In this document: positions 50,801 through 63,400 of the stretch, piece by piece
How positions within the stretch are numbered: the stretch's first letter is position 1
Layout: every line of letters begins with the position of its first letter
Assembly: GCA_022432975.1 (NCBI GenBank)
Contig: CM039508.1
Coordinates: 52,249,436-52,313,435, forward strand
Direction of reading: 5' to 3'
Origin: Begonia masoniana
Taxonomy: Eukaryota > Streptophyta > Magnoliopsida > Cucurbitales > Begoniaceae
Length of the DNA: 64,000 nt
Notes under the pieces: model-generated
The model's input: the letters and a program-made list of their open reading frames with translations, nothing else
What the model was told of the DNA's origin: nothing
Database searches by the model: none
Program-made: the position numbers and the translations under genes

Positions 50801-53796
50801 GCCCTGGGTGAAAAATTGGGTGAAAAATTGGGGCAGACCAACCGAGTGCTAGCAAGGCCTGTGAGCTGTGAGCTGTGAGCTGTGACCCCTTGAAATTTTC
50901 CCAACCGGCCTTGTGTTTCGCATCTGTTTGTCTCCTATGCGATGTGTCGTTTGCATGACTGGCCCAACTGAACTGCCTAAATCACCAAAAGCGCAACCTC
51001 AATGTCCGTTCACAGCCTTGTAATCAATTGAGCCTCCAACAAAAGCTTTGTCAGATCGCAGGAGGGGGATGCCACCCACTCAAAGAGCTAGCGATATTCC
51101 AGCATAGAGCACTCTTGTTGTAGAGCATGAATTTTTTCGATAAGGTACCCTTCTTCGATGGCTGGAATGATCCAACGATAACGATTTGAAGTCCATCCAA
51201 TCTATGAACGATTGTTGTCTCTCCTCCCATTGAAACCAAGCCAACGCCTCTCCTTCCAAGTTCATGCTAACCATACTGCTTCTCTCCTTCCGACAACCTA
51301 TGTAGAGCAAAGAAACGCTCCACTAAAAAAATCCCATCTTCGGATCATCATCATATATCAGCATATCTACCCAACCAATTTGTAACTCTCCTCTAGTCGC
51401 CAATTTGCGATTAGGCATGGCAAAGCTCTCTCCTGGATGATTCAATTACCCACCATTCTCCTTTGTAAGTTTATGTTGCCTTCTATCCAACGACTGGTGG
51501 TACGACTCTGGTTGCTATTGCTATTTAGTTTTTCTGCCTGTAATGCCATACTCCCTTCCAATTCAAGAAGCTGTGAAACACTAGCTTTCACCTCCCCTAA
51601 TTTCCTTGTAACTCTTCCCCTACTAAGCTGAATTTCGCTTCCATCAAATCCAGCCTGCAATTTCCTTTGTAACTCTTCCCTTACCAAGCTGAATTTCGCT
51701 TCCATCGAATCCAACCTTCTGGATAAACCTTCTTGATTGTCATGGTGATGTCGGTTAGATACCAAGGATAGTAACCACTTGATTTACAGAAGAAGAGAGA
51801 ATAAACGTGCATATTAGTAATCAAAGAGAAAAACACAAACTAAATAGGGAAGACATTCAAGAGGTCTGTAAGCTTTCCCAATTAAAAAAACTACTATGAA
51901 AATCATAATGCCTTCCCCTAGCACACACCATCCTACTTACCCTTGTAAAGTAAATCAAAATTCTAGCATGAAAATAGCAATTAGAAAATATCTAGCAGTA
52001 AAGAAATAGAACATATCTCTTTGGCCCTCATCTTGGGTTTCTCACGTCTAGTGTCACGATCCGTCTATTGCTATGGTCAAATGTGACCATAAGAGGGCAT
52101 CAAGGGGCCGTTGTTATGAAATGGTGCCAATCAGGTACAGGACATGGTTGGACAATGCCTACCATAGAAAGAAAGTGGCTCCTTGTCATTATGGAATATC
52201 CACTCCTTCCATGATGAAAATGGTTGGACAATGCCTACCATAGAAAGAAAGTGACTCCTTGTCATCATGGAATATCCACTCCTTCAACAGTAAAAATGTA
52301 TCATATTGTTCTTAAAGGGAAACACCACCCAGGGGTGTTGATACTAAGCAAGTTACTTCATGGTATGCAACATGCCATGATGTGCAGGCAATTGTGAGCT
52401 AAGAGAAGGTCTTATTGTCTCTATTGAATAGGGAGTTCCATGAATAGTATCGATTGTCAATTCAACATTTTTATTGTGTACCTCTTAGTTAAAGAGGCCA
52501 CTATAGAATCATACATTCTCTCATGGTTGACCCAAGATCAGAAACGATGCGTGCGAGGACAATGCCGCATGAGAGGAAAGATTGTTCCATTGAAAGATCT
52601 TGTGCCCAGATGACAATCATGAGATGCATGTCGAGTTAGGTTAACATTTCGAGATATGGCGTGTGGGTGAGAATGCTCTCATTATTCGGGAAATGCGTAA
52701 GGTCCCAACACCTGCGATAACGGGTTGCGAGAGAGGCAAATATGGACAGCCTCTCTCATCTCTTGTTAGCATTTTTGCTTCCGCCAACGAGTAATGAGTT
52801 GTAAATTTTGGTGTTGCATAGTACAGACAGTAATTTAACCCATAGCATATGTGAACCTTAAAAGAGGAGTCCGTTCATAATGCCAGTCTCTTGTATTATT
52901 TTTAGCTTTATAACAAAACTAAGCTAGTATGTTAGTGATTATACTAAAAAATCTAGCCCAACCTTTGAACTGTCAGACTGATAAAGGTTTATCTGAAATG
53001 TTGGATCATTGTCATCTTGTGTGGAGGGGCTTTAGCTAGGTCCTCGTGGTGTATCAGACTTTATAAGCTTACGATTTGTTAGGCTGAAGTTATCTCTGCC
53101 ATAAAGCTGAAAAATAAACTTAAAAATGAATTAAATTACACGTGATTTTTCCATCCCTTAGATTGTCATATGCTTGAACAATGTCTGTAAAAAATAAGAT
53201 GTGTTTATTTTTTCATATAAAGGTTTAATTGATGATTTTTCATGAAATGCAGTTGCTTGACTTTGAAAATTGGAAGGCGATTCTTTCAAGATCAGAAAAA
53301 AACTCAGGTTCTATTGATGGTCAAGGCTCTGTTTGTAATATTCCAAATTCTCTAGAATCACGCCATTTGGACTTTCAAGGTAACATCTACGCATTCGGTA
53401 TCCTCTTACTCGAAATAATCAGCGGTAGACCTGCATACTGTAAGGACAGAGGATGCTTGATAGATTGGGTAAGAGAAACACGAATAATTTGACGACAACT
53501 TGAAAGGTTTTAGGAACTTGTACACTAAACTATAACTTCTCCCATTTCAGGCCAAGGACTATCTTCAACTCCCTGATATAATGTCTTACTTAGTTGATCC
53601 TGAATTGAAGAATTTCAGATACGAAGATCTTGAAGTTATATGCGAGGTGATAAATCATTGCATTCGGCCAGACCCCGCGAAAATACTGTTGATGGGGGAA
53701 TTATGCACGACGATAGAGACGAGAATCAACATGTCGTTGTCTGCGCAGCTTAAATCATCGTCTTTGGCATGGGCAGAGCTTGCACTATCCTCATAA
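44890..53796 (+). CDS. LRR receptor-like pseudokinase (At1g63430/MRH1 type)
   Basis: Plasma-membrane receptor-like kinase. Thirteen exons: 44890-44974, 45435-45576, 45652-45723, 45817-45960, 46067-46216, 46331-46447, 46523-46587, 46860-47102, 47202-47407, 47489-47621, 47719-47876, 53253-53468, 53551-53796. They join in frame into 658 residues. Signal peptide 1-25, an LRRNT cap with CDWSGISC, about four LRRs, and a membrane span at about 291-315. The kinase domain lacks key residues: the ATP-binding lysine region reads EIAVISL, the HRD catalytic loop is replaced (EIQPPFTI) and DFG reads DFE. It is therefore a predicted pseudokinase, like its Arabidopsis relatives. The start was chosen because exon 1 encodes the signal peptide and ends FAANE, joining V-A-A-L-K in phase. 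Intron 11 is 5.4 kb because of a retroelement. Confidence 0.9.
48370..51765 (-). pseudogene. gypsy gag-pol remnant, minus strand
   Basis: Reading the minus strand: a gag N-terminus with coiled-coil character at about 51765-51442 and further gag at 51310-51050; then a jump to an RNase H piece (50487-50191, with AETTFQQLKQAMTT and ADISGSGIGVALM). Next is the integrase linker (about 50023-49838), integrase core traces near 49700-49550 (GHLQPLPFP, ILVIVDRLSKHAH), and the C-terminal KIHLTKAQARMK-like stretch at about 48710. The reverse transcriptase is largely absent. Stops and shifts are frequent. Confidence 0.78.
52052..52842. mobile_element. Nested insertion in the right LTR of the intronic gypsy element
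   Basis: About 791 bp starting TGTCACGATCC and ending TTTAACCCA splits the LTR homology between 'gtcta' and 'catatgtgaacc'. TAG is present on both sides. TG...CA ends suggest an LTR-like unit, but the duplication is only three bases, so the class is undetermined. It has no coding capacity. Confidence 0.6.
52145..52296. repeat. 76-bp tandem duplication inside the nested insertion
   Basis: The unit tggttggacaatgcctacca... starts at 52145 and repeats at 52221 with few changes. Confidence 0.85.
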
Positions 53797-54972
53797 AAGA
53801 AACGAGGGAATATAGTAAATGACAGATATCTTGTTAAAGGGGTTGCTCTAATTTTTATTCTTTTTTCAAACAGTTTATTTACTTGTTTCATTGTAAATGT
53901 CTCGCTGTCCTGAGGAAGGATAGAACTTTAGGTACCACAAAGTCTCTTTGGGGCTGCCATGGAAGTGTACTCACAAAACGAATTTAGATTTGAGTGGATT
54001 TAATAGTTTCATTGTTGTGTTATTATATGATGGAATGGGTGAAAAGTTTGATAAATTTTATTTGAAAACAGTATTAAAATTAATCAATCAGGTCAAACAA
54101 GAAGATCATGCACATGTATTTAAACAAACAGATTTAATAATGCATTGCACCAACAACATTAGCTAAAGCAATCATATAATTGTATAAGTAATCCCAAAAA
54201 TAAATTGAAGAAATCAATGAGTTGATCGAGTCCAAAGCAATATTTTGATAGTTGTAACGCAGGCTCATTCATGCGTCACGTGTGATTGAGCACCTCAGCA
54301 ACCAATGACCAATTAAAAAGTACAAAAAAAGTTGTAGCTACCAATAATATTCATACTCATGCCCAACTATATTATATGAACCTACGTGTTGCCAACCTAT
54401 TTTAAATTTAATTTTTACATTTCTAAACTGATTACATTATAAATGTAAAATTTGATGTGTAAATTCTATTACTTATCATGACACGATAGCTCACTACTTA
54501 AATCGCGAAAGTCCATCGTTGATTGAAGTCGCTAATGACTATCCAACAACTAGCTCGTGAACGCTTGGATGACAGTAGAGGATACTCGCAATTCGAAATT
54601 TTTTTAAAATTACTATAAATAGAAGCTCATTCCTATGTGCACCTCACCTAGAACTATATATACTAAAGTGCTATTGAATTGTCTTGCAAAAATATAGCCT
54701 CTTTCAGGAGCTTTCGACCAACTCTTTCTCATTCCAACTTGAGATTTCATTTGTGAGATTTAGGCCTTTTGAGCTAAAATCTTCTAAGTTTCTACAGTTG
54801 AGTTGGTGAAATGATTAAAAGATCACAAATTTTGAAGAGTCTAAGCGTAAGACATTGATTGATGTTCAGAAGATCAATCATTATAATTAGAAGAATTAGT
54901 GTTGAAGGAATCTTCAAGGAGGAGTTTTGAAGCGTGGACATAGATAACGCCGCCATAACCTAAATTGTAATG

Positions 54973-55222
54973 TCTGGAGGTCTATGGTTAACTGATATTG
55001 CACACCATCATTTAGCTATTGCAATTCTTTTATTGATAGTGGGTTACAAGTATCGGACCAACTGAGGCATTAATCATGGTATAAAAGATATTTTAAAAGC
55101 TCATAAAAGTCCATTTACATGCCAAGACCATAAATAACTATATAAGATCCTAACAACGTCATAACATACTCAATTATCTATTAACAGCTATGTTAGGATC
55201 TTTAACAATTATTGTAAAGCAT
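54973..55222 (+). pseudogene. psaA: Nuclear plastid DNA fragment (psaA)
   Basis: Translation in one frame gives [19 protein letters not shown] and then, with changes and stops, YRTNW, HGIKDIL, AHK, ILTT and QLSIN, which is photosystem I P700 apoprotein A1 from the plastid genome. About 250 bp are present, with no adjoining plastid sequence recognised. Several tryptophan codons are now stops (tga, taa). Most differences from the plastid sequence I recall are G-to-A on this strand. This is a NUPT with no expected function. Confidence 0.85.
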
Positions 55223-56808
55223 GAAAATAGAATTCAGATCATCAATCACTATACTACTCATTATGACGATAGATGCCAAGCATCTAAACAATAATGTTAC
55301 TCATAAAGTTTGTGTGAATAATTGTACTTTTTCAATTATTAAATGTCTACTCAAACCCAATTATCAACGTGAAAAAGCTTACAGTTTTTGGTACAAAACC
55401 AATCTTGGAGGAAAATGTAAGTCTTGATTCAGCTTAAAAAATATGGAAAGCGACGAAGAGCGACAAAAATGGGGTTAACATACTCAGGATCCACTACCAA
55501 AAGTCGGCCTCTTGGGCATTGAAATCTGCCTCTTTTCATTTCCTAAAATTCATCTACTTTTAGGCAACAAATGTCTTCTAGTGGAGGTCTGTGTAGACGA
55601 TGGAACAGGTAGAGGCCAATAGACCTTTCCCACGAGACATGTGATGCTGATGAAACCCTTTTCGATTTTGTTGTGATTTTAGATGAATGAGCAAAGAAAA
55701 ACAGAAGGGATAAAAGCTGAAGCAAGCTGAAGCTCAAAGGAGTAGGAGTTGGTGAGCAGTGGACAAGAAATTCTTTGGTGGTTCCCTTACAATATGATCC
55801 ACTCGTTTCATACGTCAAGAGCTTCTAGAAACACCCATTCGCGTTCATATTCATTCAGAACCCACTTCTCTCTCGGCGTCTCCATTGTCATCATCCAAAT
55901 GGGTCGTCATAGTTTTAGGGTTTCGTCGTTTTGTTTATTTGTAGTTCGGTTCTGAGAACGAAGTTAGATTCATTCAGTGCTGACAAGACTTGGTATTCTT
56001 TTCTGCAACTGCTGTTTCAGATGATAAAATCATTAGTCTCGCACCTCAAAACTAACAACGAATCAGATTGGAAAAGATTTTGAAAGTGTGGAAGTAAGAT
56101 TGACATTGTAATTTCAAGTGTTTGGGCTGTTTCTTCTGCTCTTGTCAGCAGCCTGTTTGTGAAGTGGACACTATGTCTTCATTTTCTGTTGACAGAAGCA
56201 CATCTCTGAGCTTGATGATGTTTCTCCTTTCGTCTCCAGGACTTGATTTGAATCAATTAACATGTTTTTAATAAATTTGCATACAACAACTGCAAGTTGC
56301 TGATGTAGATTGACTAACAACAAATTGATTCACAAAATATAATGTTAATCACGTTTCACACGGTGGGAAACTGTGTGTGTGTTGGAGAAGAAGAGTCTGC
56401 TCAGCTCTAAGTCAACGTTCTCCCAAGCTTTGTTGCTTCGAATGTTTGAAGAGAAGATGAAGAGATAATTAAAGTAATGCAAGGGGTTTGGTGTACACAA
56501 GTGTGGCAGAGGTTGAAGCAAAGAGGAGTTGGACTTTTTCATTCATGATGGTTGGTGGGTCGTGGTTTTCAAGAAGAAACTATGCTCTCATTATTTAAAT
56601 AACTTAGGCCAAGTCTAGTGTTTCTTATGGGACAAGTTTGCTTTGCTGCCACCTAAACCAGAAGCTAAAATGGTCAATTTCTGGTTTGGAGAGGATGGTG
56701 GGTTTGAGATGAAGAAATAGGAGGGGACAATTATGGCAATCCAAATAGAGTAGCAGTAGTAGTGTTTAGTCTTGTTCGCCCTCTTTTGCAATTCTGCCTA
56801 CGTGGGAA

Positions 56809-57050
56809 TGTTTGAAAAATCAAAAGAGAAATCTAAAAAGAAAATGGGACGCTAGACACCAGATTTACGTGGTTCGTAAAAAAAAATTACGGACAGAAGA
56901 ACAAATCTATTATGAAAATCGAAAATAAAACTGCGAGTTTTGCGACTCTACTTTACATGAATTTATAGAGAAAACAAAACGCTAATAAGATTTGAACATA
57001 GACCAAATCGGTTTGGGCCATATAGAGTTCGGGTGACACTAAATTCTAAC
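56809..57050 (-). repeat. Solo LTR related to the copia LTR
   Basis: Read on the minus strand it starts gttagaatt, has gtcacccgaa, ttgttttctctata and gagtcgcaaaactc, and ends tttttcaaaca, in the same order as the 237-bp LTR at 36061-36297 but well diverged. No internal domain is attached. It lies about 350 bases upstream of the oxidase start. Confidence 0.7.
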
Positions 57051-57403
57051 CCCGAAGATGCCGGGTCTTAGTGCAATGGACGTTTCCATGGGTTGCAATG
57101 TTACTCTGCTTCCCCGCTAGTTTTGTTTAAACCAATGTAAGCGCGTTCTCTCACACAACGCCCACAGCAGAAAACCAGCTCCCTTATATACCGTCCAGGC
57201 TTCCACTTCTTCCATTCCTCCCCTCCACTATTCTTCTCTCTGTCTATGCTCCATAATCTTTCTTTTCTTTCCCATTGTTTCTCTGATTCAGAGCGCATCC
57301 CATCTTTGATAACAACCACCTCTCCCTGCCTCTGCTTTATGATTTCTGCCTACAATCGGACGTAACTTGTTTTTTTCTTTTTACACTCCGCATCCTCTAT
57401 CAA

Positions 57404-60400
57404 ATGGGAAGAATTCCGAAGCACGATCCGGCGATGGGGCTCCGACACTGTTCCGGACAAGGCAATGGTGAGCTCCGCACCGACGCCGGGATCCGAATCC
57501 AACTCCGCAGAGGAGTTTGTAGGAGGTCACGCTCGATTTGCAAGAAGATGATACCATAATCCTTCGTAGCGTTGAACCAGCGACGCTCGTCAACATTGAT
57601 GACGCCGTCATCGGAGGATCCGACACTCCTGCGTCTGCGTCTGCGTCGACGTCGAGATCTCCAACTATCAAGAGGAGCTCCTCCAATAGGCTTCGTCAAT
57701 TTTCTCATGAGCTCAAAGCGGAGGCTGTTGCTAAGGCCAAGCAGTTCTCGCAGGAGTTGAAAGCAGAGTTGAGGCGGTTCTCCTGGAGTCACGGCCATGC
57801 ATCCCGCGTTCTGGCGGGTTCATCGGTGATAAACGCCTGCCGGAGCCGGAAATGGACTCGATTCGGCTATTGCGGCTCGAGCTCTGAGGAGGCAACGAGC
57901 TCAACTTGACCGGACTCGTTCCGGAGCTCAAAAAGCACTTCGTGGATTGAGATTCATAAGTAACTGCAAGACTAAGGGCGTCGACGGATGGGACGAAGTT
58001 CAAGGCAACTTTGATAAGCTCGCGAAGGACGGCTTTGTTAGTCGCTCTGACTTTGCGCAATGCATAGGTTCATTTCTTCTCATCTCAATCGCCCATTCAT
58101 AGCTTTACTGAAGTCCTTTCCGGTAGTTTTTAGGATCAAATCTGTTACGGTTTTCGGAAATCGCTTGCTAATTCGCAGCATAGTACCCGATCATTTCTTT
58201 TTTATTTCATAACGATGTTATTCGATCTCGTTATTCTGTTCAAGGAATGAGAGATTCGAAGGAGTTTGCCTTGGAGCTCTTCGATGCGCTAAGTAGGAGA
58301 CGAAGATTGAAGGTTGACAAAATCAATCGAGACGAGCTGTTTGAGTATTGGTCGCAAATTTCGGATCAAAGTTTCGATTCCAGGCTCCAGATCTTCTTCG
58401 ACATGTACGATTCATGTGAACAATTAGTTTGACTTACAATAAATTTTATTTCTTTTTATTACTTTTTGTAATTTACCTGATTAATGCGAGGGTAACATTC
58501 GAAGATGGAAATAGTGAATGGGAGGCCCAAGTTACTGTTTATTGTTATTGACTGAACTAATCATAGGTATTATAATTTTTACACCGACTAAATCAGCGTC
58601 TAATGTGTGACAGGGTAGATAAGAATGAAGATGGTCGCCTAACAGAGGAAGAAGTAAAAGAGGTAAGCGAGATTTCTCTGTCTCTCCTTTTTTTTCTGCT
58701 AACACAGTTAAGAAAAACTGGGGTAATCCTCAAATTTTTTTATTATTTGTCGTGGTAAGTAAGAAGCTTATCCTCCCAAAAATATGACTACTAATAATAG
58801 AAGCCACCGGCTTCATTTAAAATCTCGGGTCAAGATTCCAGTAGTGTAATTTGAATAAAAAAAGAGGAAGTTGTCGCCTGCCCACTCTTTACTGGAGAAA
58901 TAAGACCGACTTTCACTTGTCTCGGAGAAGCTTCGTACGTGGGTGGCCTACAGGGTGTCATTTTGGTTATAATAATCCGTCGTCGGAGGAATTGGTGACC
59001 TTAAATTTGTGTGATTCATTACCAAAATACTCCAATCCCAAGGAATAATAAATAAACTGAAATTTTGACATTGATTTTTTTTCATATTTGACGTTTCCAA
59101 TGTTCACAAGCATGATTTCTAATTACATCTAATTATTTTATCGATATTTACGATCAGGTATTCTTATGTTCTATAGACTATGGGGGTCCCGAAGTTGGTA
59201 CCAATGTCATCTTGAAATTTACATGGCTAGAAGTATCCTGAAATAAATTATGTCGTTTTCGTTGGGGTTGGTGGAGGAGGACAGGCTTGTCAATTCGATT
59301 AATTTAGTGCAGTTTCTCATTACGTCCTAAATGTTGACCTAGTTCCGTTCCATTCATTCATTTTTTTTTTTTTTTTTTATAATGAATTAGTAGATTATTA
59401 TGCTAAGTGCTTCGGCGAACAAGCTATCAAGATTGAAGGAACAGGCTGAAGAATATGCAGCTCTAATCATGGAAGAATTGGACCCTGAGAACTGGGTTAT
59501 ATTGAGGTAGTTTTTGTTTCCAACTTTTCTTGTGATTTGAGAACATGTCTTGTTACCTATAAAAAATGTATATGCATTGCGGTAATAATTATGTATTTTT
59601 ACTAGTCTAGACTAAACACTGACATCCAAATGTTTTAGGTGTAGAATTTGAGTTAAGAAGTTTTCTTCCAGGTCAAGTGGGTTGAAAGATGCTCAATTGT
59701 ATCAGTATTGACACTAGATACGTACAGCTTAAAAAATAAAAGTGACGTCTGAATCCTACTTGGTTTTATTGATGATACTATAAGCTTTCAATGATAGGAT
59801 TTCTTGTCACAACATGCTTTACGGACCAAGTCTTTTTAAGACTTCTAGGCAGTTTAATTTATAGGTTTTAATATTAAAAGATGTTGTCATTATATAAGTA
59901 TTATGTATTATTCTAATAATAACGATTTAGTATATATGCTTAAATAAATAGTGCCAAAGCTTTCAACGTTATTGCCGTCTGATGTAAGTCTAAATAATAT
60001 GGTACTTTGTTCAAAGCCAGCTGTTACGTCAGGACACAAAGGGAATTTTCTTTGGGGAAGTTATAGCATGCTCAAATATTAAGCTAATTTTACCAATCAA
60101 GTTGACGTATCTGGAGAAAAAAATTATTGCACCACAATGCATTTGTTGTATTGATAAAATGTAAAAAAAATAAAATAAAAAATAAACCAATGCTAGGAAT
60201 ACTAATAAATGTTTTTCCTGAGTTTGGATTCTTCAATCTATTGTATGAGGTTTCCCTACTGACGTATGGTCAACAATAACTTACTTCTATGAAGCAAGTT
60301 CCTCATTTAGTCACCGTGCAATTCACTTGATCAGAGTGGTGGTCTAATCTAATCATATGATAAATCAAGATCCCGTTTTCTTATGATCTACTTGCATAAT

Positions 60401-63400
60401 TCGTGTTTCTAATGATTTTGTTTGTTTGTCTATATAATATGACGCAGCTATGGCAATTGGAAACGCTTTTGCTACAGAAGGACACATACATTAACTATAG
60501 TCAGGCCCTAAGCTACACCAGCCAAGCCTTGAGCCAGAACTTACAGGGGACTAAGATATAGGAGCCCCATAAAAAGGTTTAGCACACACCTGATCTACTA
60601 TTTGGAAGAGAACTGGCGGCGACTATGGGTTTTGTCATTGTGGGCTCTGATATTGATTGCTCTTTTCACATGGAAGTTTTGTCAGTATAAGCATAAAAAT
60701 GCATTCAAGATCATGGGATATTGTCTACCTACTGCCAAGGGTGCAGCTGAAACCCTGAAGTTCAACATGGCTCTTATTTTACTGCCTGTATGCAGGAACA
60801 CCATAACTTGGCTTAGGTCCACCAAGTTAGGCCACTTTGTTCCTTTTGACGACAACATTAATTTTCACAAGGTATAAGCTAACTAGCTTTAGAGACTATG
60901 ATTGATCTATAATGCATCATGCGATTGGGATTTCACTTTAGGAACTTCGATTGAATTATTCGTTAAAAATGTTCAGAATTCATTTTTCTTAAAACCAGAT
61001 TATCTGAATTGAATTCCCTTGTTATTGGAGTTTTTGATGTGTGGTGGCTCCTTCCAAAACTAAATTTGTTTACATATTTGTGCAGACGATTGCAGCAGTC
61101 ATCATACTAGGTGTCATTCTTCATGCAGGAAATCACCTTGCATGTGACTTTCCGAGGCTAATAGACTCAGTCTGAACAACTTTACTTATATGTTAGAGAT
61201 GACTTTGGACAAAAAAAGCCAAGCTACATCAGTCTAATTAAAGGGTGGGAGGGTGTGACTGGAATCTTGATGGTAATCTTGATGGTAATCGCATTTACAC
61301 TTGCCAGCAGATGGTTTAGGAGGAGTCTCATTAAGCTCCCCAAGCCTTTTGACAGGCTCACAGGATTCAATGCCTTCTGGTATTCACATCATTTATTCAT
61401 CATTGTCTATATCTTACTAATTATCCATGGACAGTTTCTCTATCTTGTGCACAGATGGTACCTTAAAACGGTACGTACGATCTTCTTTGTTTTTGCTAAT
61501 TTCACCTGCGCTTTATTATACATCAATCAAATCTTTACTTAAGATGCACAGACGTGATTGCAGACTTGGATGTATCTTGCAGTTCCAGTTTTAATATATG
61601 GTGGGGAGAGAATCCTAAGGTTCTTTCGGTCTGGCCTTTATAGTGTTCGACTTCTTAAGGTAGATGCCTCGTGCCAGTACCATCTTGTTCTGACATTGCA
61701 CTTTCATATGTAAAAAGTAAGAAATAAATTGCAGAATCATTAGCTTAACTGTCATGCGAATACGAGAAAATATTTTTAGTTCTTTTCACTTTTTCTTTGT
61801 CTGAAAGTCATTTGACTTTTTGTTTTTTCATTTTTGCAACATGATTAGGTTGCCATCTATCCAGGAAATGTTCTCACCTTGCATATGTCTAAGCCCCTCC
61901 AGTTTCGACACAAGAGTGGACAGTACATGTTCGTCCAGTGCCCTGCAGTTTCTCCATTTGAGTGGTAAATCAGCCTGGCAGACATATCCAGTAGATTAGA
62001 CTCTGAAACTTCAGTCCACTTCAACAATGGGCAGTTCCTTGTGAACAAGTTTGCTAACTAGACCGCTCATTGGAATGGAATCTATATATATCATTGACGG
62101 ACTTCATCCATTGTTTTTGTTCTTTTTTTTCATTGTCACATGCTTAGTAAAGTTCTCTAGAAAAAAAAAATGCTGTTGAACATAACTAAGACACATAAAA
62201 CCTTGTTTTATGAAATTCAGGGGATTCTGTCACCATTTGTGGCAATGAACTACCCTTTTATGAGAAACTATTATATTGGAGCATGGAGAGCTTTTAATAG
62301 CACAAGGATTCTGTTAGTGAAATTTCTTCTGAAGATTGCTGAATGAGTTTAGAATTTTTGAAATTCAGTTTTGAAACTTTTTTAGTATTGCTCAAATCTC
62401 TTTGTTGGCTACCAATAATCAATTAAATTTCTAAATGCAGGCATCCATTTTCGATCACCTCTGCTCCTGGAGATGACTACCTTAGTGTTCACATTAGGCA
62501 GCTAGGCGACTGGACACAAGAGCTAAAAAGAGTCTTTTCCGCTGCTTGTGAGCCACCAGTAGCTGGTAAGAGTGGGTTGCTCCGGGCTGATGAAACAACC
62601 CGGAAAAGGTAAATCAGATTCTGATATTAGGTTCTACTATATTCAATTTCAAACAGAGCACAATTAAAAAGTTGGCCATTTGGGTGACAGTTTACCCAAG
62701 CTCTTAATAGATGGACCTTATGGTGCACCTGCACAAGACTACCGCAAATACGATGTTCTTTTACTTGTTGGTCTCGGTATTGGAGCAACGCCTTTCATTA
62801 GCATTTTGAAAGATTTGCTTAATAACATTGTCAAGATGGAAGAGCAGGAAGTAAGTCACTTTGTGCTTTCCGACTTATTTTTTTTTGTGAATTAGCTGAA
62901 AGTATATTTTCATCCAGAAAACTTCAAAACTGCTTTCTTATAAATTTGAGTTCTCCATACTGCTCTGTCAGACTAACATCTGTTTTGCATTGAATTTGGA
63001 GACAATTCATAGAAAACTCTAATTTTGACAGGATATGGTCTCCAATATCAGCAGGGCATCGGATCTAAGTTTTTGGAATTCTGATTCTCTTCCACCTAGT
63101 AAGGCATCTCCTAAACCTAAAAAGATACTGAAAACCACCAATGCATACTTTTACTGGGTAACTAGAGAGCAGGGATCGTTTGATTGGTTTAAAGGAGTCA
63201 TGAATGAAGTTGCTGACCTAGATCAAAGGGTAATTGAAAGATTTCTTCTGGAATCTGATACTATTTGCGTTTGTTTTTGGCTCTATCAATTGGTAATGGC
63301 TTCATTTTACTTGTAGGGTGTAATTGAGATGCATAACTACTTGACTAGCGTGTACGAGGAAGGGGATGCTCGATCAGCTCTGATTACGATGGTCCAAGCG

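Larger units (their letters stand above)
47884..52882 (-). mobile_element. Deleted Ty3/gypsy element inside intron 11 of the LRR kinase
   Basis: Two diverged direct repeats, about 47884-48250 and 51767-52051 continuing at 52843-52882, align from gatagt(c/a)acca through agagaaaaacac and agaacatatctct to gtgaacc. They are the LTRs. Between them, on the minus strand, are gag, RNase H and integrase remnants. The right LTR is itself interrupted by another insertion (52052-52842). The LTR divergence and interrupted frames make this an older insertion than the copia element. Exact ends and target duplication could not be fixed. Confidence 0.8.
53797..57403. other. Intergenic region with plastid DNA and a solo LTR
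   Basis: About 3.6 kb between the LRR kinase and the oxidase gene. It contains a plastid psaA fragment (54973-55222) and a solo LTR (56809-57050). The last few hundred bases, rich in CT, are the likely oxidase promoter or leader. No intact gene was recognised; the short open frames near 55540-55960 have no family resemblance I know. Confidence 0.55.

Noticed and set aside
55543..55955. Possible small genes of 68-91 codons
   Set aside because: Overlapping frames on opposite strands in intergenic DNA, with no homology I can recognise.
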